Source: Moorella thermoacetica (GTDB lineage Bacteria > Bacillota > DSM-521 > Neomoorellales > Neomoorellaceae). From it: a stretch of 64,000 nucleotides of DNA. The translations under genes were made by a program, and so were the position numbers. The notes under the pieces are model-generated. The model had not been told where the DNA came from, made no database searches, and saw nothing but the letters and a program-made list of their open reading frames with translations. Positions 20,201 through 28,885 of the stretch are shown in pieces. Each line of letters opens with the position of its first letter. Within the stretch, counting starts at the first letter, position 1. The stretch is taken from NCBI RefSeq assembly GCF_001267405.1, contig NZ_CP012369.1:398001-462000 (forward strand), read 5' to 3'.

Positions 20201-20878
20201 CACCGCTATTCCTTCTCCCAGGTGCTGCGGGAAAAATCGGGCGGCGAAACCCAGACGCCCTTTTATGTCGCCATCCTGGCCTCCTTCAATCATCTTTATG
20301 ACACGGGCAAGACAGTACGGCTGGTGGTCTTCGACGAGGCCTTCAATAAAATGGACGAAGAGCGCATCCAGACCAGCCTCCGGCTCATCAAGCGCATGAA
20401 CCTGCAGCTTATAGCAGCCGTGCCCGACGAGAAAATGCAGCACATGGCGCCGGAAGTCGATACCACCCTGCTGGTGCACCGTAACGGCTTCCACTGTTTT
20501 GTGGACATGATCAGCCGCCAGGAAGTACTGGCCGGAGATGAAGTGCCAACCGGTGACGGGCAGCCGGCCGGCCCTGGCGATACCGACGGGGGCCGGGCAG
20601 GAGGGCATAAAGAAGCAGGCTACGGGGGCACCGGTGGTGAGGACTCCGGAGATGCCGGCGATGATGCTGATGATGCCGGGAATGATGGCCCGCCTCTAAA
20701 TGATGCCGCCTCTTTATCTCGCCCCGCCGGGGGAGAAGACGGTCACCGGGGCCAGGCCGGCGGTAGCGGCGGTGAAGATAGCGGCCGGCCGCGGCGAGGG
20801 GGTGTAAGGAATGGCCGGGACGGGCAGAGACCTGCAAGCGCAGTACCGGTACAGGATTCTCTCTTTGCTGATCAGTAA
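17255..20878 (+). CDS. jetC: Wadjet SMC-like ATPase JetC, with an acidic Gly-rich tail
   Basis: SMC/MukB-like motor of Wadjet (about 1207 aa), which extrudes DNA and recognises circular plasmids. Walker A is GRNSAGKST near residues 28-36, the ABC signature region is LREKSGGETQT at about 20,228-20,260, and Walker B is VVFDEAFNKMDEE at about 20,323-20,360. Between them are long Glu/Arg/Leu coiled coils. An upstream in-frame ATG at 17228 exists, but AAGGAGG at 17239-17245 sits 9 nt before the ATG at 17255, which I prefer. After the last conserved segment (about 20,530) comes a tail of about 115 residues rich in Gly, Asp, Ala and Arg, unusual for the family. The 3' end overlaps jetD by 68 bp. Confidence 0.92.
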   Translation: MKWMRRLRLINWHYFYDETLEFGRQTLIAGRNSAGKSTIIDALQVLLVANQRQIRFNSAAHDEARRSLISYLRGKTGGEERKYLREGDFTSYIVAEFYDQQKRENFVVGVVMDVYGDDTIDDEYFILSGVELADLDFWSPAERWKNREEFHRYCQNLPGRHIFERSKTGYQKALLNRLGQVSERFFPVFVKALSFKPIQNVRDFVYQYILDEKELQLDLLRQNFEIHERYQAELEALEERREQLEAICRQFDTFARLRDTVAIQEYVIRGLKHTREVELRDRLEEEIRFLTAEVERLGRELDLARAKQLEAGQKAREAYQKWQSHQARQREQELKEGLARVDKDLREQGRLLAILRQTLEREKALLAGLQEMEADEYWQWQPGERERLGRALELLSGLVPAGDADWLPGEDTVAAVRDTGLFLAGLHSRCARAVGRLEDRLALLQQQKAELEGQIRDLENKKRPYPPHVLNLKRLLEERLNRRSPVWIFCEEMDLKDETWRDAVEGYLYTQRFDLLVEPRVFAEALAIYEREKGKHQIEGVGLVDTEKEQKYLGTAQEGSLAEEMVTGNPVIQAHIDHLLGRVMKARDEQDLRRYRTAITRTCMSYHNLVARQLEKHRYAVPYIGARAIARQLEIKRRELAETKEQIEVLKDKREKLAAWLERLADKKSLYAGISEQLDLPARIRRLEEERAALAAELERLDLGEVERLKEEYYYWERRGKELLDEVTEISGLKKSRENELNQKQTELHLQETRVQEAQAFWQSWREQYPVELLPRAEERWREAAGQELPVASKLINWENSQKGNTTRREQEFQRLRDLRHEYNLRYTYNADPGAPDNEAYRPLLAEIATVDIPRYREKLAEALKQSEEEFKSHFIFKLREAIEAARRDFNELNYALKNFPFHEDRYHFEIKPSERYRRFYDVIMDPGVMEQGSLFELPEDDRTAVLHELFEKLIRGEAGELEEFTDYRNYLDFDIVVTSGEHRYSFSQVLREKSGGETQTPFYVAILASFNHLYDTGKTVRLVVFDEAFNKMDEERIQTSLRLIKRMNLQLIAAVPDEKMQHMAPEVDTTLLVHRNGFHCFVDMISRQEVLAGDEVPTGDGQPAGPGDTDGGRAGGHKEAGYGGTGGEDSGDAGDDADDAGNDGPPLNDAASLSRPAGGEDGHRGQAGGSGGEDSGRPRRGGVRNGRDGQRPASAVPVQDSLFADQ

Positions 20879-22142
20879 ATACGAAGGGAGCCGCTCTTTT
20901 CAAACCGGCACCCCGGGCAAGCAGCGGCCCCAGTTCGCCATGAAGAAGAGCCCCCTGGCCGGCGATTATTTTGATGAGATGGACCACCGCAAAAGGGAGG
21001 CCATCCACGCCGCCCTGGCCGAACTGGCGGCTGCCGGGGTGGTGGAGGTCACCTGGCCCCGCTTCCAGGAAGGCCGCCAGGTGGAAAAGGTGTATTTGAA
21101 CTTTGACGCCATCCCCCGGGCCTATGAGCTGGCGGGGCTGGTGCCCAGGGCGGAACGGATCTGCAGGCTGCGCCAGGTCCTGGCTCCCCTGGCTACCCAC
21201 CCCTGGGAGTGGGTGCGGCGATGGTGGGCCGGGGTGGACGCATCTTTAGGAGAACGGCGGTCCGCAGGCCTGGACCTGGAGGACCCGGAAGGCTACGGGG
21301 AACTGGTCAAGGTGCTCCTGGCCCTGCCGGGATTGGAAGACAGCACACCGGAGCGCATCTTCAGCCAGCGGGTCCTGGGGGATTCCAAGGCCTTCGAGCA
21401 AAGGGTGAAAAAGCGGTTGCTGGCCCTGCTCAAGTCTTACGGTCCGGAGGAATATGAAACCGACGCCGAATATCTGGACAGCGTCGGCCTGACCGATAAT
21501 CCCAAAATGGTCCTGGTGGCCGGACCCATGACTTTCCGGGTGGGAAGGACCACCGTCAATGTGGGGGGACTTCCGGGCGGCCTGGGTCTGGCCGCTCATA
21601 TGGTGCGGGCCATGGAGATAACGGCCGTTACCGCTCCTTGGGTTCTCCTGGTGGAGAATTTGACCAGTTACTATCAGGTTGTCCAAAGTGTAAGTGAGCT
21701 GGCTGTACCTTGCCGGGAAGGGGGAGGGGGCCGGGGTTTAGCGGTTGAGGGCCCTGCTGGCTTAGTAGTATATACCGGCGGCTTCCCCCACCGCGGCGTG
21801 CAGCTTTTTTTACGCCGGCTCCAGGATTACCGGGAATCCCCTGGAGCCACCGCCAGGCCCCCGGTCTACCACTGGGGCGATATGGACTACGGCGGCATCC
21901 GCATTTGCGAATATATCCGCCGCAACTTAATTCCCGATTTGCAGCCCTACCTTATGGATGTCACTACTTATACCAGGTATTTGCCGGCCGGAATACCCTT
22001 CGGCGACGAGTATGCCGCCAGGCTCCGGCACTTGGCTGAGGACCCGGCTTACGCCCCCTGGCACCCCCTCCTGCAGGCCATGCTGAAGCACCGCAAATGG
22101 GTGGAGCAGGAGAGCATTGCGATCAATGTAAGCTGGGCGTAA
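20811..22142 (+). CDS. jetD: Wadjet nuclease JetD (TOPRIM, topoisomerase VI-like)
   Basis: Nuclease subunit of Wadjet (443 aa), which cleaves the plasmid once JetABC has extruded it. The N-terminal half corresponds to the JetD N-domain (DUF3322) and the C-terminal half to the TOPRIM domain (DUF2220). The TOPRIM Glu is in PWVLLVENLTSY near 21,637-21,672, and the acidic D-x-D is in YHWGDMDYGGI near 21,868-21,900, so the active site appears intact. A short Gly-rich loop (about 21,718-21,765) interrupts the TOPRIM core. The start is ATG behind GTAAGGA, inside the jetC tail. The stop is 48 nt before the first CRISPR repeat. Confidence 0.9.
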   Translation: MAGTGRDLQAQYRYRILSLLISKYEGSRSFQTGTPGKQRPQFAMKKSPLAGDYFDEMDHRKREAIHAALAELAAAGVVEVTWPRFQEGRQVEKVYLNFDAIPRAYELAGLVPRAERICRLRQVLAPLATHPWEWVRRWWAGVDASLGERRSAGLDLEDPEGYGELVKVLLALPGLEDSTPERIFSQRVLGDSKAFEQRVKKRLLALLKSYGPEEYETDAEYLDSVGLTDNPKMVLVAGPMTFRVGRTTVNVGGLPGGLGLAAHMVRAMEITAVTAPWVLLVENLTSYYQVVQSVSELAVPCREGGGGRGLAVEGPAGLVVYTGGFPHRGVQLFLRRLQDYRESPGATARPPVYHWGDMDYGGIRICEYIRRNLIPDLQPYLMDVTTYTRYLPAGIPFGDEYAARLRHLAEDPAYAPWHPLLQAMLKHRKWVEQESIAINVSWA

Positions 22143-22190
22143 TAGCCGGGCATAACTCATCTACCCAAGCTACGCCGTTGATGCCGTCCT

Positions 22191-23882
22191 GTTTCAACCC
22201 TCGCCCGGCATGGAAGCCGGGCGCGACGCTATGGATTTTGAGTCTGCCATGGCTGATGTTAGGTTTCAACCCTCGCCCGGCATGGAAGCCGGGCGCGACG
22301 GCTGGTCAAAGTAAACCCCTCCGGCACTTCGCAGGTTTCAACCCTCGCCCGGCATGGAAGCCGGGCGCGACGTGCACAACAAAGCGGCAGAGATGGGGCT
22401 TAAACGGTTTCAACCCTCGCCCGGCATGGAAGCCGGGCGCGACTGATTTATCCTGTGCCCTTGGAAGAGACACAAAAGGTTTCAACCCTCGCCCGGCATG
22501 GAAGCCGGGCGCGACGTATTAGCGCTGATGTCGCTATCAAGGCCCTTGTGGTTTCAACCCTCGCCCGGCATGGAAGCCGGGCGCGACATGAGATTTTTGT
22601 TTTGCGTTTCCTGCGCGACCAGGGTTTCAACCCTCGCCCGGCATGGAAGCCGGGCGCGACGATTCTGTTGGATGGCAAAGCTTACTTAGTGGTTGTTTCA
22701 ACCCTCGCCCGGCATGGAAGCCGGGCGCGACTAGGCCCTCCAGGTAGCCGTTAATGGCAGCGCAGAGTTTCAACCCTCGCCCGGCATGGAAGCCGGGCGC
22801 GACGCCCACGAGGTTTATGAAAATGATTATTTTGTGCTGTTTCAACCCTCGCCCGGCATGGAAGCCGGGCGCGACTTGACGGCCTGAACCCCCATATGGC
22901 CGTGATCGATGTTTCAACCCTCGCCCGGCATGGAAGCCGGGCGCGACGTCATTGGCGAGTCAGGACAGGTATATGTAGACATTGTTTCAACCCTCGCCCG
23001 GCATGGAAGCCGGGCGCGACGACCGAATTTCGGCTCCGCTGCGGACTATAGAAAGTTTCAACCCTCGCCCGGCATGGAAGCCGGGCGCGACGACAATAGG
23101 CAGCATATGCCCCCGTATTCGGATTCGGTTTCAACCCTCGCCCGGCATGGAAGCCGGGCGCGACGGCTATTTGGCAAAACGATTGAGATGATACAAGATG
23201 TTTCAACCCTCGCCCGGCATGGAAGCCGGGCGCGACGACCTTCCGGTGGTCCTCTAGCTTCCGGCCCTGCAGTTTCAACCCTCGCCCGGCATGGAAGCCG
23301 GGCGCGACTTGCGTATCAGACGAAGGGTTAAAAGCACCGTCAGTTTCAACCCTCGCCCGGCATGGAAGCCGGGCGCGACTTTCGGCTTCGGGGCCTTATA
23401 TTCCTTGCCATCCAGTTTCAACCCTCGCCCGGCATGGAAGCCGGGCGCGACGTAGATCCATATCCGATCAAGTCCAAGAATATGTTGTTTCAACCCTCGC
23501 CCGGCATGGAAGCCGGGCGCGACGCACCTTCACCTGCTTAAATTATACCACATTTCCAGTTTCAACCCTCGCCCGGCATGGAAGCCGGGCGCGACATTTG
23601 TTCGCCATTTGAAAGAGTGGCGAACGAGTGTTTCAACCCTCGCCCGGCATGGAAGCCGGGCGCGACCTCTCGCCCGAAAAAAATCCTCAAAAAATTTTTC
23701 GGTTTCAACCCTCGCCCGGCATGGAAGCCGGGCGCGACATTAGACGGTCTTACCAAAGGTCTAATCAGGACAGGTTTCAACCCTCGCCCGGCATGGAAGC
23801 CGGGCGCGACGATACGCCAGGCTGTGCAAGCCTTTCGGCTATACGGTTTCAACCCTCGCCCGGCATGGAAGCCGGGCGCGAC
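22191..23882 (-). CRISPR. Type I-C CRISPR array, 24 repeats and 23 spacers
   Basis: Twenty-four copies of a 37-bp repeat begin at 22191, 22263, 22335, 22407, 22479, 22551, 22624, 22695, 22767, 22839, 22911, 22984, 23055, 23128, 23200, 23272, 23343, 23415, 23487, 23559, 23630, 23702, 23774 and 23846. All copies are identical by eye. Spacers are 34-36 nt and all differ. On the minus strand the repeat starts GTCGCGCCCGGC and ends GGGTTGAAAC, the usual form for type I-C, with an 8-bp palindrome CGCCCGGC/GCCGGGCG around a 6-nt loop. The array is therefore read from the cas2 side toward jetD. The newest spacers should lie near 23.8 kb and the oldest near 22.2 kb. Open frames through it are artefacts of the repeat. 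Confidence 0.98.
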
Positions 23883-24053
23883 ACTTCGCGCTAAAACCCT
23901 TGGCGGACAACCCCTATATTACTACTCTGCGCGAACCTGATGACTAAATTAGAATACTTCATTATGCTTCACCTCTAAAATTAGCTTCAGGTCTTGATTC
24001 GCCAAAGAACGCGAACCTTTCGGCCTTTTGCCCCTTGCTATATGTTCGCGGGT
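23883..24053 (-). promoter_or_regulatory. CRISPR leader
   Basis: A 171-bp AT-richer gap between the array and the cas2 stop, at the end of the array where transcription and spacer acquisition are expected. CGCGAACC occurs twice (23930-23937 and 24010-24017), and GTTCGCG recurs at 24044-24050. These could be leader motifs for adaptation or simple chance. No clear promoter pair can be defended by eye. Confidence 0.65.
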
Positions 24054-24344
24054 TTACAAAACCAGGGGGGCGTCAAAATCAATCGTAAGGTTGACGCCAT
24101 ACTCCTGGATGTATTTTTTCGCGGGTTCGCGCAGTCGATAAATCCGCAGGCTATCGCTTTTTTCATCGATACACTGCAAGAGCCGGTGCTTTAACTGTTC
24201 AAACTGGGCTTCGTTGACCGAACACTCAAAGACGGACTTTTGCACCCTCTGACCAAAATCTTTACATACCTGGGCAACTTTACGCAGGCGTTTTTTACCT
24301 GCCTCTGTTTCTGTAGAAACATCATAAGTAATTAAAATATACAT
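24054..24344 (-). CDS. cas2: CRISPR-associated endonuclease Cas2
   Basis: Cas2 (96 aa), ferredoxin-fold dimer that joins two Cas1 dimers in the spacer-integration complex. The N-terminus MYILITYDVST carries the conserved first-strand Asp, and the rest (KRLRKVAQVCKDFGQRVQKSV) is typical of the subtype I-C protein. It is the last gene of the cas operon, 32 bp after cas1, and its stop abuts the leader. Length is normal. Confidence 0.97.
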   Translation of the reverse strand: MYILITYDVSTETEAGKKRLRKVAQVCKDFGQRVQKSVFECSVNEAQFEQLKHRLLQCIDEKSDSLRIYRLREPAKKYIQEYGVNLTIDFDAPLVL

Positions 24345-24376
24345 GTTATCTACACCACTTAAGAAAAGCGATATAT

Positions 24377-25408
24377 TTACCGGTACATAAAGGGCAAATA
24401 TTCCTCAGCATCTCCCCTCAGGACACGGGCGAGTAAACGGGCCTGGATATGGGGAACCAGCCCTAGGGGCACCTTTCTATTCAGGACGGGATGAAGTACT
24501 TCTTCCTGCTTGCGCTTCTGGTAAGCAATGGCAATCTCTTTCCTGGCGTTGTCATTAATATGCACGGCGCCACCAGGGCGTTCGACAAAATCCCTTTCAT
24601 CGATCTGACGACGGTTTACTAAAGTCAGGGCCAAACGGTCAGCCAGGATTGCACGAAACTCCTCCATCAAATCTAAAGCCAGAGCTGGTCGCCCCGAACG
24701 GAGGACGTGGAGATATCCAATCTGGGGATCAAGCCCTACACCTTCGGCAGCGCTAAGACAATCGTTCAGCAAGAGAGCATATATATAGGATAATAAAGCG
24801 TTCATCCTGTCCAGGGGCGGCCGCCGGTTTCGGTGGGTGATTTTAAAGGCTTCTCGGTTAACTCTGACCATGCGATCAAGAGTTGCGAAGTAATGCCGGG
24901 CGGCGTTACCTTCGATACCACGAATTTGCTCTAGATCGGGGGAACGTGACAGGGCATCCAGTCCGTGAGCCAGTTCCCTGGCTGTTTCCTGGAGGGCTTT
25001 CCTATCGTCTTCGTTATCGGCTTCCCGGGCACCGCGTAGCACAACTTGCCGGGTATTGCGGATTTTTCCGGCGACTATATTTCTGGCGATAGCGGTTGTT
25101 TTTTTACTATCAGATAGGGCTTCATGCTGGGCGTGGCGAAGAAAAACGTTTCCTGATACCGGGCCTTCCACGCGGGCTTTAAAACGGCCATGCTGGTCGT
25201 GAAAGACAATCAAGCGTTTGTCCTCGGCACAGCGCATTATTAAGGGCGTGGTAAGTGTAACATCACCAAAACAGACGATGCTGCCCAGGTGGTGCAGGGG
25301 AATCTGCATTTTTAATTCCCCTTCCACCTCGATTTTTACCGTCTCGTGATCTAAGCGCACCAGGGTGCGCGGTGTCATAAGGTACAGGGTGTTTAACAGG
25401 ATATGCAT
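24377..25408 (-). CDS. cas1: Type I-C CRISPR integrase Cas1
   Basis: Cas1 (343 aa), the integrase that inserts new spacers at the leader end. The start MHILLNTLYLMTPRT is characteristic of the I-C form. Conserved features include IEGNAARHYF in the helical domain, with the catalytic Glu, GYLHVLRSGRPALALDLMEEFR with the His and second acidic patch, and the C-terminal basic helix. The ATG is preceded by AAGGA about 13 nt upstream, inside a CRISPR-repeat-like sequence (25416-25452) described separately. It lies 71 bp after cas4 in a single minus-strand operon. Confidence 0.97.
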   Translation of the reverse strand: MHILLNTLYLMTPRTLVRLDHETVKIEVEGELKMQIPLHHLGSIVCFGDVTLTTPLIMRCAEDKRLIVFHDQHGRFKARVEGPVSGNVFLRHAQHEALSDSKKTTAIARNIVAGKIRNTRQVVLRGAREADNEDDRKALQETARELAHGLDALSRSPDLEQIRGIEGNAARHYFATLDRMVRVNREAFKITHRNRRPPLDRMNALLSYIYALLLNDCLSAAEGVGLDPQIGYLHVLRSGRPALALDLMEEFRAILADRLALTLVNRRQIDERDFVERPGGAVHINDNARKEIAIAYQKRKQEEVLHPVLNRKVPLGLVPHIQARLLARVLRGDAEEYLPFMYR

Positions 25409-25415
25409 CGTTTGT

Positions 25416-25452
25416 CTTCAATCCTTGTACGGTATTTGGGTTCGGGTGTAAC
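25416..25452 (-). repeat. Diverged CRISPR-repeat-like sequence before cas1
   Basis: A stretch the same length as the array repeat (37 nt). On the minus strand it begins GTTACACCCG and ends AAGGATTGAAG, against GTCGCGCCCG and AGGGTTGAAAC in the array. Roughly 60 percent of positions agree by hand alignment with one small shift. The central palindrome is not preserved. It also shares TTCAATCC and GTAAC blocks (plus strand) with the element before cas4. It may be a decayed repeat or a chance match. Confidence 0.45.
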
Positions 25453-25479
25453 AAATGGCCCGTGAAATGGATATACGTT

Positions 25480-26124
25480 TCAAGTATCACCTTCAGGTTT
25501 AAACAATTCACATAGGAGCATGCGCAGCCGACCTTTCTCCTTTATTTGCGGCAGGCAGGAGTCCTGTAAAGAACATTCCCGGCAACGCTCATCGGCGGCA
25601 GGTGGGGGGAGGATGTTACTACGCTGCATCATGCGGATCCGGATAATTGCCGCTTCTACCTGTTCCCTTAAATAGCTGTCAAAAGTAACCTCCCTTCGCC
25701 GGTGGGATGAATGATGGTAAATAGCTCCCCTGGGAACCTGCTTGCCGGTCATTTCTTCCAGGCACATAGCCTGGGCACAGACCTGCAAATCGTCATGCTG
25801 GTGTTTGCGCTTGGGGCCATGTTTATATTCAACGGGATAGGGGATATTGCCGTGAAATTCGACTACATCGGCCTTGCCGATGAGGCCTAAGCGCAGGGAC
25901 CAGATGGGCAGGGCGCGTTCAATATGCACCCCGCCCTCCATCTCCCCACATTCAACATCTACTAGATTATGAACGAATCGTCCTTTCAGGGTATACATAT
26001 TTTCCGTAAAAGTTTGTTCTACATGGATGAGGGCACACTGGCGGGGGCAGTATGCATAGTGTTCCAGGGCCGATACCATGACGATATCCCTGTCGTCCCA
26101 ACCGGGAAGTATGGTGCTTTCCAT
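25480..26124 (-). CDS. cas4: CRISPR-associated exonuclease Cas4
   Basis: RecB-like nuclease with a 4Fe-4S cluster (214 aa from the chosen start) that trims prespacers and enforces PAM selection with Cas1-Cas2. The four cluster cysteines are visible: one in YCPRQC near the N-terminus and three in CRECSLQDSC near the C-terminus. Nuclease motifs include GKADVVEF and PVEYKHG. A longer frame opens with GTG at 26160, but the ATG at 26124 has AGGTGG 6 nt upstream while the GTG has no ribosome site and lies inside the repeat-like element at 26147-26190. Confidence 0.95.
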   Translation of the reverse strand: MESTILPGWDDRDIVMVSALEHYAYCPRQCALIHVEQTFTENMYTLKGRFVHNLVDVECGEMEGGVHIERALPIWSLRLGLIGKADVVEFHGNIPYPVEYKHGPKRKHQHDDLQVCAQAMCLEEMTGKQVPRGAIYHHSSHRRREVTFDSYLREQVEAAIIRIRMMQRSNILPPPAADERCRECSLQDSCLPQIKEKGRLRMLLCELFKPEGDT

Positions 26125-26146
26125 ATATGCCACCTTTTGTTTGTTT

Positions 26147-26190
26147 ATTTCAATCCACACCGGTATGGAGATATTGGAACCGGGCGTAAC
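26147..26190 (-). repeat. Diverged CRISPR-repeat-like sequence before cas4
   Basis: On the plus strand the element reads TTTCAATCC, then CACCGGTATGGA, then GGAACCGGGCGTAAC. The array repeat reads TTTCAACCC, CGCCCGGCATGGA and AGCCGGGCGCGAC in the same order. The main difference is about 8 extra nt in the hairpin loop. A stem CCGGT/ACCGG is retained. It lies between the cas7 stop (26208) and the cas4 start (26124), in the same orientation as the array. Confidence 0.65.
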
Positions 26191-26207
26191 ATTATGAGAA
26201 AATAATC

Positions 26208-27101
<894 letters not shown>

Positions 27102-27193
27102 TTTAAATCTCCTCCTGTTTGATAATCAATTATTACCATGAGTAACAGGTGGTTACGTTATCCAACTGCATCAACTCAGGTAGTTTTAATGAG

Positions 27194-28876
27194 CTATGGC
27201 CGGGTTTCCTCCCCGTCTTCCTTAGAATTTGTGCCTTCCCTGTTAGCTGCCCGCTGGTGGTAATAACCCAGGGCAAAATAACCCTGCTCCTCCAGGGTTA
27301 AAACAGGAGGGAAGGACGACAGGTTTCCTAGAATAGATTCCAGGGCCTGCTGCCAGTAATAGTAAAGGCCGGGCTTTTCCTTGCGCAGCTTGCCCAGGTG
27401 GCTCTGGCTGCCGCGGAGCAGCCTGCTGAAGACCGCGGCCGGCGCCGTGGAAGCAGTCCCATAGAAACGGTCGACGATGGTGGCTTTTATCCCTGGAAGG
27501 GCAGACCACTGGATGCCTTCCAGGACAGCCAGGAGACGGCCGCACAGGTAAGCAGGGTTTCGGTTGGACGTGTCCAGCTTTTCCAAGGCAGATCCCTCCG
27601 CTAGATTTGGTTTTTGAGAGAAGAGAACCATTTTGATTAAAGCCGCCCGGGACCGGGTTATTTTTTCCTGATCCTTTTCTGCCCGGGCCCGCTTTATGGC
27701 TTCATAAAGAAGCCAGTGGGGCAGGGCACCGCCCTTGAGGGCGAAGTGCAGGAGGGCCCGAGTAGTTGTGGGCGGCAGGTCCTTGGGCTCCCGGACGGTG
27801 CTCCAAGCAAGGGGGAATAATCCCAGCGGCGGTCCTTCCCGGCCACCGGCATCGACTAGCCGCTGTAAGGCGAAGTAGTGGCCCAGGTTGCGCTTGACAT
27901 CCCCCAGGGTCGTTTCCAGCCAGTCGCGCACTGCCACCCGGCCGCCACTGCTGCTCAGGGCCGTGGCATAAAATAGGTTGTCGTCTTCAAGGTCCGCCTG
28001 GCGGCCGGTATACACTGCGGCAAGGAGGGCTTTGACGTCCTCCGGTTGGGGATTGGAAAGGAGACTGGCGATGGAAAAATTGCTTGGCTTACGGGTCCAG
28101 AAGAGGTAGATACAGGAACCCAGGCGCAGGTGGGTGGCATCATTTTCAATTAAAGCATTGGCCGCCTTGCCGTAACGCTCGGCGCAGTCGTAGCAGATAG
28201 GGGCAATAAGGGAAGCCTGCAAGCCATAGGATTCAAAGGCGGCAGCGTTGGCCGACACTAGGGCCATACCTGCTGTCTGCCCGCCGGGGATGCCTTTGAT
28301 TTTCACTGGGTGGCGCTCAGCCGGGGTTTTAAGCTGCCCGCAGAGCAGGCAGGTGGTAGCTTCTCCCTCCTGGGGATTGGTATAATCGGCCCAGAAGCTT
28401 TGTACATCTGGATCTTCTATCGGCAGGCGGCCATCGACCCGGAAGGTTAGATTATCGCCGGGATTAAAATCCTCGGGGAGTCTGGCCCCTTCGGGGTCCC
28501 AGTTTTCCAGGAAACGCAGGACCGCCTGAACGGATTTATTACCTGTAGAAATGGCGCACTGACGTACCAGGTCGATAAAGGCCCGGTGACATTCATTTAC
28601 CCTTTCCAGTTTTGACTTTTCACTGGCCAGGCCCAGGACATAATCGCCCTTATCGGCCAACAGCTTTGGTTTAACTCCTGAGGAACGGACTATATTCGGG
28701 GCATACATTATTTTGCCGCGGTCCTTGCCCCGGGTTTCAGGCCCTGTAGCTGAAACAAAACCCAGCAAGTTACCCTGGCTGTCCAGATCGATAAACCAGC
28801 GGATGGGGGTTTTAACATACATGACCGGGGGCAGGTCCAGGCGGGTGGAATACTCCCGCAGGCTTTCTAAGAGCAT
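27194..28876 (-). CDS. cas8c: Type I-C Cascade large subunit Cas8c (Csd1)
   Basis: Cas8c/Csd1 (560 aa), the large subunit that recognises the PAM and recruits Cas3. The N-terminus (LLESLREYSTRLDLPPVMY) and the regions YVLGLASEKSK and GMALVSANAAAFESYGL are typical. A Cys-x2-Cys pair in CLLCGQ and a second in CYDCAERY suggest a zinc-binding region. In type I-C, the C-terminal part of cas8c is also known to encode Cas11c from an internal start; I did not identify the exact site here. It follows cas5c after 9 nt. Confidence 0.95.
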   Translation of the reverse strand: MLLESLREYSTRLDLPPVMYVKTPIRWFIDLDSQGNLLGFVSATGPETRGKDRGKIMYAPNIVRSSGVKPKLLADKGDYVLGLASEKSKLERVNECHRAFIDLVRQCAISTGNKSVQAVLRFLENWDPEGARLPEDFNPGDNLTFRVDGRLPIEDPDVQSFWADYTNPQEGEATTCLLCGQLKTPAERHPVKIKGIPGGQTAGMALVSANAAAFESYGLQASLIAPICYDCAERYGKAANALIENDATHLRLGSCIYLFWTRKPSNFSIASLLSNPQPEDVKALLAAVYTGRQADLEDDNLFYATALSSSGGRVAVRDWLETTLGDVKRNLGHYFALQRLVDAGGREGPPLGLFPLAWSTVREPKDLPPTTTRALLHFALKGGALPHWLLYEAIKRARAEKDQEKITRSRAALIKMVLFSQKPNLAEGSALEKLDTSNRNPAYLCGRLLAVLEGIQWSALPGIKATIVDRFYGTASTAPAAVFSRLLRGSQSHLGKLRKEKPGLYYYWQQALESILGNLSSFPPVLTLEEQGYFALGYYHQRAANREGTNSKEDGEETRP

Positions 28877-28885
28877 GTGACGGTT

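Noticed and set aside
22097-23940. Several long open frames crossing the CRISPR array on both strands
   Set aside because: Their sequence is the repeat translated again and again (for example RPAWKPGA); they have no coding meaning.
27121-27156. A third possible repeat-like sequence before cas7 (minus strand GTAACCACC...AATTGATTATC)
   Set aside because: Only the ends resemble the repeat, the G+C-rich core is missing, and the match is no better than I would expect by chance.
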